Source: Chloroflexota bacterium (GTDB taxonomy: Bacteria; Chloroflexota; Limnocylindria; Limnocylindrales; CSP1-4). From it: 11,348 nt of DNA. Shown piece after piece: positions 1-7,862 of the stretch (the first letter of the stretch is position 1; every line of letters starts with the position of its first letter). The position numbers and the translations under genes were made by a program. The notes under the pieces were generated by a model that ran no database searches, was not told the origin of the DNA, and was given only the letters and a program-made list of their open reading frames with translations. The DNA lies in NCBI GenBank assembly GCA_021801545.1, contig JAJYXX010000023.1:1-11348 (forward strand), read 5' to 3'.

Positions 1-38
1 CTCGGATGCGCGTCCAGACCGCCGGCGAGCCACGGTGA
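1..38 (+). CDS. C-terminal end of an upstream gene (partial)
   Basis: An open frame running in from the left edge (codons from base 3) ends at a TGA at 36-38. That stop overlaps the GTG start of cbiB in a GTGA arrangement, the same coupling seen between later genes of this cluster. Only about 11 residues, ending in GEPR, are visible, so no function can be assigned. By position it is probably another cobalamin gene of the same operon, but this is inference from context only. Confidence 0.35.
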   Translation, partial: RMRVQTAGEPR

Positions 39-949
39 GACGCTCGACGTTGTGGCTCGCGGCACTCGCCGTCGACGTTGTCGCCGGCGAGCCGCCGGCT
101 GCGATCCACCCGGTCGTGGTCTCCGGTCGGCTGATCGCGGCGTTCGAGGGCGGCGCTACCGGTCGGCGGGGACCCGGGGCGGCCCTGGGGCGCGGCATCC
201 TCCTGGTCGCAGTGCCGGCCGGTCTTGCTGCCGGTGTCGGATGGCTCGTCGAGCGGATCCGTCCGACGTGGCTGCGCTTTGCGCTCGCCGTCTGGCTCCT
301 CAAGTCGTCGTTCGCGCTCAAGGCGCTCCTGAAGGCGGGCGATCGGACCGAGCGCGCCCTGGCGAACGGTGGACCGGCCGCCGCACGGGCCGAGCTTCGG
401 GCGCTGGTCAGTCGGCCGGTCGACGATCTCGAGGACGGTCACATCATGTCGGCCATCGTCGAGTCGCTGGCCGAGAACCTGTGCGACTCATACGTGGCGC
501 CGCTCTGGTGGTTCGCCCTCGGCGGCCTCCCTGCCACACTCGCCTACCGGGTCGTCAACACCGCCGATGCGATGGTCGGCTACCACGGGGCCTACGAGCA
601 GCTCGGCAAGGCCGCGGCACGCCTCGACGATCTCGTCAACGTCGTTCCGGCGCGGCTCGCGGCCGCATCCCTGATCGCCGCGGCGCCGCTCGTCGGTCAG
701 GACGCGCGACGGGCCTGGCGGGTCGGGCGGCGCGATCACGGGCTCACCGAGAGTCCGAACGCCGGCTGGCCGATGGCGACTGCGGCCGGTGCCCTCGGAG
801 TCTGGCTCGAGAAGCCGGCCACCTACCGGCTCGGCCACGGCGGCCGGAGCCTCGTCGTCGGCGACGGGGTAACGGCCAGGCGCCTCGTGCTGGCGGCGGC
901 GGCTCTTGCCAGCGCGGCGTTCGTCGTCCTCGATCGGCGCCGTGGCTAG
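35..949 (+). CDS. cbiB: Adenosylcobinamide-phosphate synthase CbiB (CobD in aerobic-pathway naming)
   Basis: This membrane enzyme joins (R)-1-aminopropan-2-ol O-phosphate to the propionate side chain of adenosylcobyric acid, giving adenosylcobinamide phosphate. The 304-residue length fits the family. The N-terminus has the family pattern GEPP followed by HPVVVSGRLI. Hydrophobic stretches at about residues 47-73, 79-99, 151-173, 206-220 and 282-298 support an integral membrane protein. The middle carries the conserved ESLAEN, VNTADAMVGY and ARLDDLVNVVPAR segments. The start is GTG at 35, overlapping the upstream stop. The end overlaps the GTG start of the next gene by 8 bases. That neighbour makes the aminopropanol-phosphate substrate, so the pairing is functionally coherent. 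Assignment is firm. Confidence 0.95.
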   Translation: MRRSTLWLAALAVDVVAGEPPAAIHPVVVSGRLIAAFEGGATGRRGPGAALGRGILLVAVPAGLAAGVGWLVERIRPTWLRFALAVWLLKSSFALKALLKAGDRTERALANGGPAAARAELRALVSRPVDDLEDGHIMSAIVESLAENLCDSYVAPLWWFALGGLPATLAYRVVNTADAMVGYHGAYEQLGKAAARLDDLVNVVPARLAAASLIAAAPLVGQDARRAWRVGRRDHGLTESPNAGWPMATAAGALGVWLEKPATYRLGHGGRSLVVGDGVTARRLVLAAAALASAAFVVLDRRRG

Positions 950-2000
950 ACGACGGGGGCCCAGGCTCGTGGCCCACGGCGGGGCTCCCGCCGGCTGGCT
1001 CGACGTTGGCGTGAACCTGAACCCGCTCGGGGTTCCCGACGCGATTCGCCAGGTGGTGGCGACCGTCCGGTTCGACCGCTACGCCGACCTCGATCCCCGG
1101 GCGGCCGAGCGGCACCTTGCCGCCGATGCCGGCGTGGCGGCATCGGCGGTGCTCCTGACGGCGGGCGCCAGCGAAGCCCTCCGGTTGATCGCGGCCACAG
1201 AACTTCGGCCGGGCGGCCGCGCGCTGATCGCCGGTCCGACCTACGGCGAATACGCGCGCCTGGCCGTCCTGAGCGGAGCCGATGTCGCGGAGTGCCGCGC
1301 CACGCCGCCGGGTTTTCGCCCGCCCGTGTCCGCTCTCGAACGTGCCCTCCGCCGCTCGGGCCCCGTCGTCGCCTTCGTCTGCGATCCGAACAACCCGACC
1401 GGACGAGCCCTCGCGCCCGCGGACCTTCGCAGGCTGGTGGACGCGCTCGGGGACCCGGCCAGCCGGCAGCCCCGACTTCTGGTCATCGACCAGTCGTTCG
1501 AGCCGTTCGCCGACCGTCGGTCGCCCGTGGGCGAGTTGCTCGCCACCGGACGCGTCGTCGTCGTGCGGTCACTGACCAAGCTCCTCTCGAGCCCTGGCAT
1601 CCGGGTCGGCTACGTCATCGGCCCGCCGCGCCTGGTGTCGCGGCTGCGCTCGCTTCGCGATCCCTGGCCCGTCGGGGCGCACGCGATCGCGGCCGCCTCC
1701 GCCGCGACGTGGACGCTCGATCCGGCGGCCCGGCGTCAGATCCGGGAGTGGCGACGAGCGCTCGCCGACGGGCTCCGGGCACGCGGGCTCCGCCCCCACC
1801 CGTCGACCGCGAACTTCCTCCTGGTCGAGGTCGGCCCCGCAGCAGAGGCGCTCGTCGCGCAGGCAGCCCGCCGACGCGTCGGCATCCGCTGGTGTGCCAA
1901 CTTCGGGCTGCCGGGCTTCGTTCGCCTGGCCGTCCGGCCGCCGGCCGAGCAGGAGCGCCTCTTCGCCGTGCTCGACGCGATCCTGCCCATGCTGCCGTAA
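942..2000 (+). CDS. cobD: L-threonine-O-3-phosphate decarboxylase (CobD/CobC-type PLP enzyme)
   Basis: This is a fold-type I PLP enzyme of the histidinol-phosphate aminotransferase-like group. In cobalamin clusters this family decarboxylates L-threonine O-3-phosphate to (R)-1-aminopropan-2-ol O-phosphate, the substrate of CbiB. The protein opens with HGG, then VNLNPLG, typical of the cobalamin subfamily. CDPNNPTGR follows at residues 147-155. The PLP lysine is K213 in SLTKLLSSPGIRVGY. The chosen start is GTG at 942, which gives 352 residues and overlaps the cbiB stop. A TTG at 906 (longer) and a GTG at 969 (cutting just before HGG) are in frame but fit worse. A histidinol-phosphate aminotransferase is the alternative by fold, but context favours the B12 role. 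Names differ between systems: CobD in Salmonella, CobC in Pseudomonas. Confidence 0.9.
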   Translation: MARRRGPRLVAHGGAPAGWLDVGVNLNPLGVPDAIRQVVATVRFDRYADLDPRAAERHLAADAGVAASAVLLTAGASEALRLIAATELRPGGRALIAGPTYGEYARLAVLSGADVAECRATPPGFRPPVSALERALRRSGPVVAFVCDPNNPTGRALAPADLRRLVDALGDPASRQPRLLVIDQSFEPFADRRSPVGELLATGRVVVVRSLTKLLSSPGIRVGYVIGPPRLVSRLRSLRDPWPVGAHAIAAASAATWTLDPAARRQIREWRRALADGLRARGLRPHPSTANFLLVEVGPAAEALVAQAARRRVGIRWCANFGLPGFVRLAVRPPAEQERLFAVLDAILPMLP

Positions 2001-2006
2001 CACGCC

Positions 2007-2600
2007 GTGGAGACCGTCTACTTCGTCCGCCACCCGGTCACCGCGTGGTCGGGCGTGCGCTACGCCGGGCGGACCGACCTTCCCCTGACGGCCGCCGGAC
2101 GACGCCAGGCAGACGCGATCGCAGCCGAGTTGGCGGCGCGCGTCACCGGGGCAGCCGGAGTCGTTTCGAGCCCGCTTGCGCGCGCCCACGAGACCGCCCG
2201 CCGCGTTGCGGATGCCGGCGGCTGGGGGCTCGCCGTCGACCCGCGCTGGCGGGAGGTCGACTTCGGGGCCGCCGAGGGCGCCACGTTCGAGCGGTTGGCG
2301 GCGTCCTGGCCCTCGCTCACCGAGCGGCTCCTGCGCGGCGATCGAGCGATCGATTGGCCGGGCGGCGAGACGTGGCGCGAGCTCCGGTCCCGCGTCACCG
2401 CGGCATGGAGCGACCTGCTCGACGAGCCGCTCGACATCGGGATCGTCGTCTCTCACGGCGGCCCCCTCGCTCTCGCGCTCGAGATCGCCCTCGGCAGCGA
2501 GCGTCCCGCTGCGGTGACGATCGTCGAGTCCGGCGAGGTCCTGGAGCTGGCCGCCGGCGCCCCGTGCCACCTGGTCCGTCGCTGGAGACCCCAGCCGTGA
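2007..2600 (+). CDS. cobC: Alpha-ribazole phosphatase-like histidine phosphatase (CobC)
   Basis: This belongs to the histidine phosphatase (phosphoglycerate mutase-like) superfamily. In this setting it probably removes the 5'-phosphate from alpha-ribazole phosphate, or from cobalamin 5'-phosphate, during lower-ligand assembly. The 197 residues carry the catalytic N-terminal RH motif (R8, H9 in VRHPVT), the GRTDLPLTAAGRRQA segment, SSPLARAHETA, the acidic WREVDFGAAEG segment and the second histidine in VVSHGGP. The usual RHGxT motif here reads RHPVT, with Pro in place of Gly. The start is GTG at 2007, 6 bases after the previous stop, and the stop overlaps the start of cbiP as GTGA. Substrate assignment rests on the cluster, because superfamily members act on many phosphates. 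Confidence 0.85.
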   Translation: METVYFVRHPVTAWSGVRYAGRTDLPLTAAGRRQADAIAAELAARVTGAAGVVSSPLARAHETARRVADAGGWGLAVDPRWREVDFGAAEGATFERLAASWPSLTERLLRGDRAIDWPGGETWRELRSRVTAAWSDLLDEPLDIGIVVSHGGPLALALEIALGSERPAAVTIVESGEVLELAAGAPCHLVRRWRPQP

Positions 2601-4180
2601 GTCAGCCTCCGGGGCCGGCTCGCGGAAGGGTCCTGATGGTCCAAGGCACCGCCTCGTCGGTCGGCAAGAGCATTCTCGTGGCGGCGCTGTGCCGGATCTT
2701 CCGCCAGGACGGGTACCGGGTCGCCCCGTTCAAGGCCCAGAACATGTCCCTGAACTCCGCCGCCACCGCGGACGGGCGGGAAATCGGCCGCGCCCAGGCC
2801 GTCCAGGCCGCCGCGGCAGGGATCGAGCCCACCGTGGACATGAACCCGATCCTCCTGAAGCCCGAGGCGGATGCGCGCTCGCAGGTGGTCGTGCTCGGAC
2901 GGCCGGTGGCGAGCCTGTCGGCGAGTGACTACTACACCCGCAGGCAGGCGTACTGGGAAGTCATCACGGGCGCGCTCGACCGGCTGCGTGCCGCGCACGA
3001 CCTCGTTGTGGTCGAAGGTGCCGGCAGTCCGGCCGAGGTGAACCTGAAGGCGTCCGACATCGTGAACATGCGGGTCGCCCGGTACGCCCGGGCGCCGGTG
3101 CTGCTCGTGGGCGACATCGATCGGGGCGGGGTGCTCGCCGCGATCGTGGGGACGCTCGAGCTGCTCGAGCCGGACGAGCGGGCGCTCGTCCAGGGGTTGA
3201 TCATCAACAAGTTCCGCGGTGACCGCCACCTTCTGGACCCTGGCCTGGAGTTCCTGGCCGAGCGCACCGGCAAGCCCGTCCTCGGTGTCATCCCGTACCT
3301 GCCCCACCTGCGCATCGCCGAGGAGGATTCGGTGGCCCTGGAACACCGTCGGCCGACGGACGACTGCGACCCGGTCACGCGTGGACAGCCATCACCCGTC
3401 GGTGCGGCGCCGTCCCTGTCCGGCCCGCACCTCGAGATCGCCGTCGTGCGCCTCCCCCGGATCGCCAACTTCGACGACTTCGATCTCCTCGCCGCCGAAC
3501 CGGCGGTCCACCTGCGCTACGTGGAGCGCCCGGAGGAGCTGGGAAGGCCGGACCTCGTGATCCTGCCCGGGAGCAAGACGACGGTCGCCGATCTCGGCTT
3601 CCTGCGCTCGACCGGCCTGGCCGAGGAGATCGTCGGGCTCGCCCGGTCGGGCACGCCCGTCCTCGGGGTCTGCGCCGGCTACCAGATGCTCGGGGCGTCC
3701 CTGCGAGATCCCCGGGGTGTCGAGTCTTCAACGCCCGAGACGAGCGGCCTCGGGCTCCTCCCGGTGCAGACCACCTTCCTGCCGGAGAAGTGGACCCGGC
3801 GGGTGCGGGCAAGGGTGGTCACGCGTGAGGGGTTCTTCGGCGGCCTGTTCGACACGACCGTCGAGGGCTACGAGATCCACATGGGTTCGACGACGGCCGG
3901 CGGCCCGCCGCTCTTCCGGGTCGAAGCCGATGGGGAGAAGGGGCGCCCGGACGGCTGCGTCGGTCTCGGCGGGATCGTCGCCGGAACGTACCTTCATGGC
4001 CTGTTCGAAGGCTCCGCTCCCCGGCGCGCGCTCATCGAGTGGCTCGGGGCGCGTCGCGGCCTGCGGCTGACGGCCGGAGATGTCGCGTCGCCGGAAGCCG
4101 AGTACGACCTGCTGGCCGACGCCGTCCGGGCGAACGTGGACCTGGCGGCCATCGATCGTCTCATCGGGCTGGCGGAGTAG
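2597..4180 (+). CDS. cbiP: Cobyric acid synthase CbiP/CobQ
   Basis: This enzyme uses ATP and glutamine to amidate side chains b, d, e and g of adenosylcobyrinic acid a,c-diamide, giving cobyric acid. The N-terminal half is a dethiobiotin synthetase-like P-loop domain, with GTASSVGKS at residues 17-25. It continues with the family patterns FKAQNMSLNS, GREIGRAQAVQA, NPILLKP and VVEGAGSPAEVNL. A low-complexity linker follows around residues 254-272. The C-terminal half is the glutamine amidotransferase domain, with nucleophile C359 in GVCAGYQMLG and conserved histidines in GYEIHMG (H428) and GTYLHGLF (H467). The start is GTG at 2597, overlapping the cobC stop. It gives 527 residues, slightly above the usual length of about 490-510. 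The frame stays open far upstream only because of high GC. Confidence 0.95.
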   Translation: MSQPPGPARGRVLMVQGTASSVGKSILVAALCRIFRQDGYRVAPFKAQNMSLNSAATADGREIGRAQAVQAAAAGIEPTVDMNPILLKPEADARSQVVVLGRPVASLSASDYYTRRQAYWEVITGALDRLRAAHDLVVVEGAGSPAEVNLKASDIVNMRVARYARAPVLLVGDIDRGGVLAAIVGTLELLEPDERALVQGLIINKFRGDRHLLDPGLEFLAERTGKPVLGVIPYLPHLRIAEEDSVALEHRRPTDDCDPVTRGQPSPVGAAPSLSGPHLEIAVVRLPRIANFDDFDLLAAEPAVHLRYVERPEELGRPDLVILPGSKTTVADLGFLRSTGLAEEIVGLARSGTPVLGVCAGYQMLGASLRDPRGVESSTPETSGLGLLPVQTTFLPEKWTRRVRARVVTREGFFGGLFDTTVEGYEIHMGSTTAGGPPLFRVEADGEKGRPDGCVGLGGIVAGTYLHGLFEGSAPRRALIEWLGARRGLRLTAGDVASPEAEYDLLADAVRANVDLAAIDRLIGLAE

Positions 4181-4183
4181 GCG

Positions 4184-4768
4184 GTGGGCAGGATCGTGCT
4201 GGTGACCGGTGGCGCCCGGAGCGGCAAGAGCGTCTTTGCCGAGACGCTGGCCGCGAGACACGGCGAGCGGGTCGCCTATGTCGCGACGGCCACGGCCGGC
4301 GATGCCGAGATGGCCGACCGGATCGCCCGCCATCGAGTGCGCCGGCCAGCGGCCTGGTCCACCCTCGAGACGCCCCTCGACATCCTCGCAAGTCTCGCTG
4401 CAGTGGACTCCGGGATCGAAGTCGTGCTCGTCGACTGTCTCGCCGTCTGGGCCGCGAATCGACTGTTGACGCTCGGCGAGCCGGCCGAGGACGGCTGGTG
4501 GGACCGGGTGGGTGCCCTCGAACGCGTCCTGACGGAGGAGCTGGGCCTGGTCGTCACGACGGCGAGGGACGCGTCCTGGGAGCTGATCGTCGTCACGAAC
4601 GAGGTGGGGTTCGGCGTCGTGCCGCCGACCGAGCTCGGCCGAGCGTACCGGGACCTCCTCGGCAGGCTCAACCAGGTGGTCGCCGCCCGGGCGAACGACG
4701 TCTTCCTCGTCGTTGCCGGGTTTGCCGTGGAGATCACGCGACTGGCGACGGAGCGGCCGCGTGGCTGA
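4184..4768 (+). CDS. cobU: Adenosylcobinamide kinase / adenosylcobinamide-phosphate guanylyltransferase CobU
   Basis: CobU phosphorylates adenosylcobinamide and transfers GMP from GTP to make adenosylcobinamide-GDP, which CobS later condenses with alpha-ribazole. The 194-residue protein has the P-loop GGARSGKS at residues 9-16. Other family patterns are the RIARHRVRRPAAWSTLETP region (substrate histidine and nucleotide site), VDCLAVW, and TNEVGFGVVP followed by GRAYRDLLGRLNQ and VFLVVAGF. The start is GTG at 4184, 3 bases after the cbiP stop, so translation is likely coupled. The stop overlaps the next gene by 8 bases. All recognised catalytic motifs are present. The partner cobS, normally nearby, is not seen in this window. 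Confidence 0.95.
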   Translation: MGRIVLVTGGARSGKSVFAETLAARHGERVAYVATATAGDAEMADRIARHRVRRPAAWSTLETPLDILASLAAVDSGIEVVLVDCLAVWAANRLLTLGEPAEDGWWDRVGALERVLTEELGLVVTTARDASWELIVVTNEVGFGVVPPTELGRAYRDLLGRLNQVVAARANDVFLVVAGFAVEITRLATERPRG

Positions 4769-5738
4769 GTCGAGCGCGACGCGGACGGCCGTCGCTTTCG
4801 TGCCGATGACCTGTGGGGAGCTGGTCCAGGGCAACTGCGACGGATCGCCGTTTCTCGTCTCCTGCCCGATCGACCGCTACGCCCGGGTCAGCGTGATCGT
4901 CACCGACACCGGCGAGACGAGCGGGCCACGCGATCGGCCCAAGGCCGTCGCCGCGGCCCGACGAACGCTCGCGCACCTCGGCCATTCGTCGCTCGGTGTC
5001 AGGCTCGACGTTTCCTCATATCTCCCGGTTGGCCGGGGCTTCGGGACGAGCACGGCCGACGTGGTCGGTGCGATCGTTGCCACGGGACGCGCCCTGGGCC
5101 GGGACCTGCCGGTGGAGACGATCGCCAGGCTGGCGGTCGCGGTGGAGCCGAGCGACGGCACGATGTTCCCGGGGCTCGCCATCTTCGATCATCGGCAGGG
5201 CAGCCACTGGGAGATGCTCGGACGCGTGCCCGAGCTGACGGTGGTCGTGCTCGACTTCGGCGGCAGCCTCGACACGGTCGCCCACAACGCCGCTCTCGAT
5301 CTGGGCGCGCTCGGGCGCAGGTCGGGGCTGCACGAGCGCGCGCTCGAGCTCCTGCGCCGCGGAGTGGTTGACGCCGATCCCGGCGCGATCGGCGAGGCGG
5401 CGACGATCAGCGCCCTCGCCAACCAGGTGATCGCCCCGAAACCGGCCCTGCCCGCGGTGCTCGCAGTCGCCGCGCGGCTTCGTGCGTGGGGCGTCTGCGC
5501 GGCCCACAGCGGTACGGCGCTCGGCCTCCTGCTTCCACCGGACGAGGATCTGGCGGCGCGCGCCGTGACCGAGGCGCGGCGCTCGGTGCCCGGCCTCGTC
5601 GACACCTGGACGACCCGCCTGGTCGATGGTGGAGCACGCGTCCCGGCGGACGGATCGACCCCGGCAACCACCTGGTCTGACGCAACAGCCCACCCAACCC
5701 CCAAGGAGGCGATCGATGAACGAACATCTCTCCCCTGA
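4761..5738 (+). CDS. pduX: GHMP-family L-threonine kinase (PduX-like)
   Basis: This is a GHMP-superfamily small-molecule kinase. In B12 clusters the PduX-type member phosphorylates L-threonine to L-threonine O-3-phosphate, the substrate of the decarboxylase encoded upstream. The N-terminus carries TCGELVQG at residues 17-24, typical of PduX-like proteins. The ATP-binding GHMP motif is PVGRGFGTSTADVVG, around residues 89-103, and the glycine-rich motif 3 is AHSGTALGLLL from residue 248. The start is GTG at 4761, overlapping the cobU stop, giving 325 residues, slightly longer than known PduX. The last 23 bases overlap the bluB-cobT start, and the C-terminal codons contain that gene's ribosome binding site. 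The kinase fold is certain. Threonine as substrate is inferred from family and neighbours. Confidence 0.85.
   Translation: MAESSATRTAVAFVPMTCGELVQGNCDGSPFLVSCPIDRYARVSVIVTDTGETSGPRDRPKAVAAARRTLAHLGHSSLGVRLDVSSYLPVGRGFGTSTADVVGAIVATGRALGRDLPVETIARLAVAVEPSDGTMFPGLAIFDHRQGSHWEMLGRVPELTVVVLDFGGSLDTVAHNAALDLGALGRRSGLHERALELLRRGVVDADPGAIGEAATISALANQVIAPKPALPAVLAVAARLRAWGVCAAHSGTALGLLLPPDEDLAARAVTEARRSVPGLVDTWTTRLVDGGARVPADGSTPATTWSDATAHPTPKEAIDERTSLP
5703..5709 (+). promoter_or_regulatory. Strong ribosome binding site for bluB-cobT
   Basis: AAGGAGG lies 6 bases before the ATG at 5716, inside the last codons of the threonine kinase gene. It decides the start of the fused gene against in-frame upstream codons. 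It is the best Shine-Dalgarno site in the left block, where the other genes begin with GTG and rely on overlap. Confidence 0.8.
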
Positions 5739-7599
5739 CTCGATCGACAGCGCAGCCGATCCGACCGCCTTCGCCTTCCCGGCGCACTGGCGAGACGGGG
5801 TCTACGAGGCGATCCGGCGGCGGCGCGACGTCCGCCGCTTCCGGCCGGATCCGATCCCGCCGGAACTGCTCGCCCGCGTGCTCGATGCCGCTCACCATGC
5901 ACCGTCGGTTGGCTTCATGCAGCCGTGGAACTTCACCGTCATCGCCGACCGCGGGACCCGCCAGCAGGTCCACGAACTCTTCGGGCGGGAGAGGCTGGCC
6001 GCCGCCCAGTTTTTCGACGAGCCACGCCGGTCGCAGTACCTGTCCTTCAAGCTCGAAGGAATCCTCGACGCTCCCGTGAACGTCTGCGTCACGTGCGATC
6101 CGACCCGATCCGGCCCCGCGGTGCTTGGCCGGAACGCGATCCCGGAAACCGATGTCTATTCGACCTGCCTGGCCGTCCAGAATCTCTGGCTGGCGGCTCG
6201 TGCCGAGGGGCTCGGGGTTGGTTGGGTCTCCATCCTGAAGCAGGCGGAGCTACGGTCGATCCTCGGCATCCCTCCCCACGTCATGCCGGTCGCCTACCTG
6301 TGCCTGGGCTACCCGGAGGATCTGCCCGACCAGCCGGAGCTCGAACGAGCGGGGTGGCTTCCGCGCCGCGAGCTCCAGGACACGATCTACTACGAGACGT
6401 GGGGTCAGCGCTCCCACTCGGACTGGCCGGCGCTTCATCGGCTGCTGACGTCACCGACACCGCCCGGCGGGCCGGAGCGCATCCTCGATGTCGTCCGGCG
6501 GATCGGCCCCCTCGACGAGACGGCCATGGGAGCGGCACGTGCCCGTCTCGACCGTCTCACGAAGCCCCAGGGGAGTCTCGGCCGACTCGAGGAGCTCGCG
6601 ATCAAGCTCGCCGGCATCACCGCCACGCCCCAGCCGACACTCGGCCGCAAGGCCGTCGTGGTGATGGCGGCGGACCACGGCGTGGCGGCCGAGGGCGTCT
6701 CGGCCTACCCGCAGGAAGTGACCGCCCAGATGGTGCTCAACTTCCTGCGCGGCGGCGCCGCGATCAACGTCCTCGCCCGGCGGGCCGGGGCGCGCGTCGC
6801 AGTCGTCGACATCGGGGTCGCCGTCGACCTGCCGCCTCACGAGGCGCTGATCAACCGGAAGGTCGCCCACGGCACGAGGAACATGGCCGAAGGGCCGGCG
6901 ATGAGCGAGGAGGAGATGCTCGCTGCCGTCGTTGCCGGGATGGAGGTCGTCGAGGCCGAGGCCGAACGCGGTCTGGACCTGGTCGCGACCGGCGATATGG
7001 GGATCGGCAACACGACCGCCTCGAGCGCGATCGTGGCAGCGATCACCGGTCGTGCCCCGGCCGAGGTCACCGGCCGGGGCACGGGCATCGACGATGCCGG
7101 CCTGGCCCGCAAGGTGGCGGTCATCGAGCGGGCGCTCCAGGTGAACCGGCCCCGACGCGACGACCCGCTCGCCGTCCTGGCCACGGTGGGTGGGCTCGAG
7201 ATCGCCGGCCTCGTCGGGGTCATCCTGGCCGCCGCCGCCCGGCGGATCCCGGTGCTGATCGACGGCTTCATCTCGGGCGCCGCCGCGCTCGTGGCGACCG
7301 AGATCTGGCCGCCGGTTCGCGACTACCTGATCGCAGCCCACAGCTCGGTCGAGATCGGCCACCGGATCATGCTCGAGCGGATGGAGCTGGTGCCCTACCT
7401 CAACCTCAACCTGCGCCTCGGCGAGGGGACCGGCGCCGCGATGCTCATCCACCTCGTCGACGACGCGCTCGCGATCCTCGGCGAGATGGCGACGTTCGGC
7501 GAGGCTGGCGTGGCGGAGCGGACCGCGGGAGGGAGCGACGCCCCCGCCGGTGCGGGTGAGGAAGGAACGTCCGCCGAGGCGATCCAGAGGGGTGGGTGA
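5716..7599 (+). CDS. bluB-cobT: BluB-CobT fusion: 5,6-dimethylbenzimidazole synthase and nicotinate-nucleotide:DMB phosphoribosyltransferase
   Basis: A single 627-residue frame fuses two lower-ligand enzymes. Residues about 15-235 are a BluB flavin-destructase domain of the nitroreductase fold. It has RRRDVRRFR (D38 is the likely conserved aspartate) and SVGFMQPWNF at 64-73, and in this family breaks down FMN with O2 to make 5,6-dimethylbenzimidazole (DMB). Residues about 254-595 are CobT, which converts DMB and nicotinate mononucleotide to alpha-ribazole phosphate. It has TKPQGSLGRLEELA, the ADHGVAAEGVSAYPQEV stretch around D320, GDMGIGNTT at 426-434, DGFISGAAAL and RLGEGTGA. E570 there is equivalent to the catalytic Glu317 of Salmonella CobT by a constant offset of 253. 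A 30-residue Gly/Ala/Glu-rich tail closes the protein. I see no stop or frameshift at the junction, so the fusion looks real. Confidence 0.93.
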   Translation: MNEHLSPDSIDSAADPTAFAFPAHWRDGVYEAIRRRRDVRRFRPDPIPPELLARVLDAAHHAPSVGFMQPWNFTVIADRGTRQQVHELFGRERLAAAQFFDEPRRSQYLSFKLEGILDAPVNVCVTCDPTRSGPAVLGRNAIPETDVYSTCLAVQNLWLAARAEGLGVGWVSILKQAELRSILGIPPHVMPVAYLCLGYPEDLPDQPELERAGWLPRRELQDTIYYETWGQRSHSDWPALHRLLTSPTPPGGPERILDVVRRIGPLDETAMGAARARLDRLTKPQGSLGRLEELAIKLAGITATPQPTLGRKAVVVMAADHGVAAEGVSAYPQEVTAQMVLNFLRGGAAINVLARRAGARVAVVDIGVAVDLPPHEALINRKVAHGTRNMAEGPAMSEEEMLAAVVAGMEVVEAEAERGLDLVATGDMGIGNTTASSAIVAAITGRAPAEVTGRGTGIDDAGLARKVAVIERALQVNRPRRDDPLAVLATVGGLEIAGLVGVILAAAARRIPVLIDGFISGAAALVATEIWPPVRDYLIAAHSSVEIGHRIMLERMELVPYLNLNLRLGEGTGAAMLIHLVDDALAILGEMATFGEAGVAERTAGGSDAPAGAGEEGTSAEAIQRGG

Positions 7600-7654
7600 C
7601 GACCGTCGCCGTTCCCGCCCGCGGAAGATGCGGACGGACCGGCGCCCGATCCGG

Positions 7655-7660
7655 TATCAT
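7655..7660 (+). promoter_or_regulatory. Possible -10 element upstream of the riboswitch
   Basis: TATCAT differs from the TATAAT consensus by one base and is the only AT-rich hexamer in this stretch. It would place transcription start near 7666-7670, just where the riboswitch aptamer should begin. No convincing -35 element is visible about 17 bases upstream, so this is a weak call supported mainly by position. Confidence 0.3.
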
Positions 7661-7665
7661 CCGGG

Positions 7666-7806
7666 CTCCAATCGAATAGCGACAGGGGTAGCCTCGTTTA
7701 CCGCGTGGGACGAGGCTCAAACGGGGAAGCCGGTGCGATGCCGGCGCTGTCCCGCAGCTGTATCCATCCAACCCGGATGGGAGCCAGATCGCCGGCCTCT
7801 GTCGAA
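7666..7806 (+). promoter_or_regulatory. Cobalamin riboswitch (aptamer)
   Basis: The conserved core matches the cobalamin riboswitch consensus: GGGGAAGCCGGTG at 7723-7735, then GCTGTCCCGCAGCTGTA at 7746-7762. The B12 box reads GAGCCAGATCGCCGGCC at 7781-7797. Supporting helices are AGCCTCG (7690-7696) with CGAGGCT (7711-7717), GCCGG (7729-7733) with CCGGC (7741-7745), CCATCC (7764-7769) with GGATGG (7775-7780), and a closing GACAG (7681-7685) with CTGTC (7799-7803). Outer bounds are approximate. It lies in the 5' leader of the right block (cbiX remnant, cbpA, cbpB, cbiD), which would therefore be repressed when B12 is plentiful. The 359 bases between bluB-cobT and 7959 hold no gene that I can support. 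Confidence 0.92.
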
Positions 7807-7862
7807 CTCAGCTGTAGCTCTTCGAGAGAGAGGCGTAGGCTCGTTCGGGCGCTGTCCGGACC

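Noticed and set aside
52..1014. 320-codon frame overlapping cbiB and the decarboxylase start
   Set aside because: Arg-rich shadow translation. The cbiB frame carries the family motifs.
1292..2596. Upstream extension of the cbiP frame
   Set aside because: The frame is open by chance through two other genes. Homology begins just after GTG 2597.
5925..7559. 544-codon plus-strand frame inside bluB-cobT
   Set aside because: Its Arg/Pro/Gly-rich translation has no motifs, and it is an out-of-frame shadow of a well supported gene.
7600..7654. Search for a terminator after bluB-cobT
   Set aside because: Only a 4-bp CCGG self-pairing near 7651-7664 and no T-run were seen, so transcription may read through into the riboswitch.
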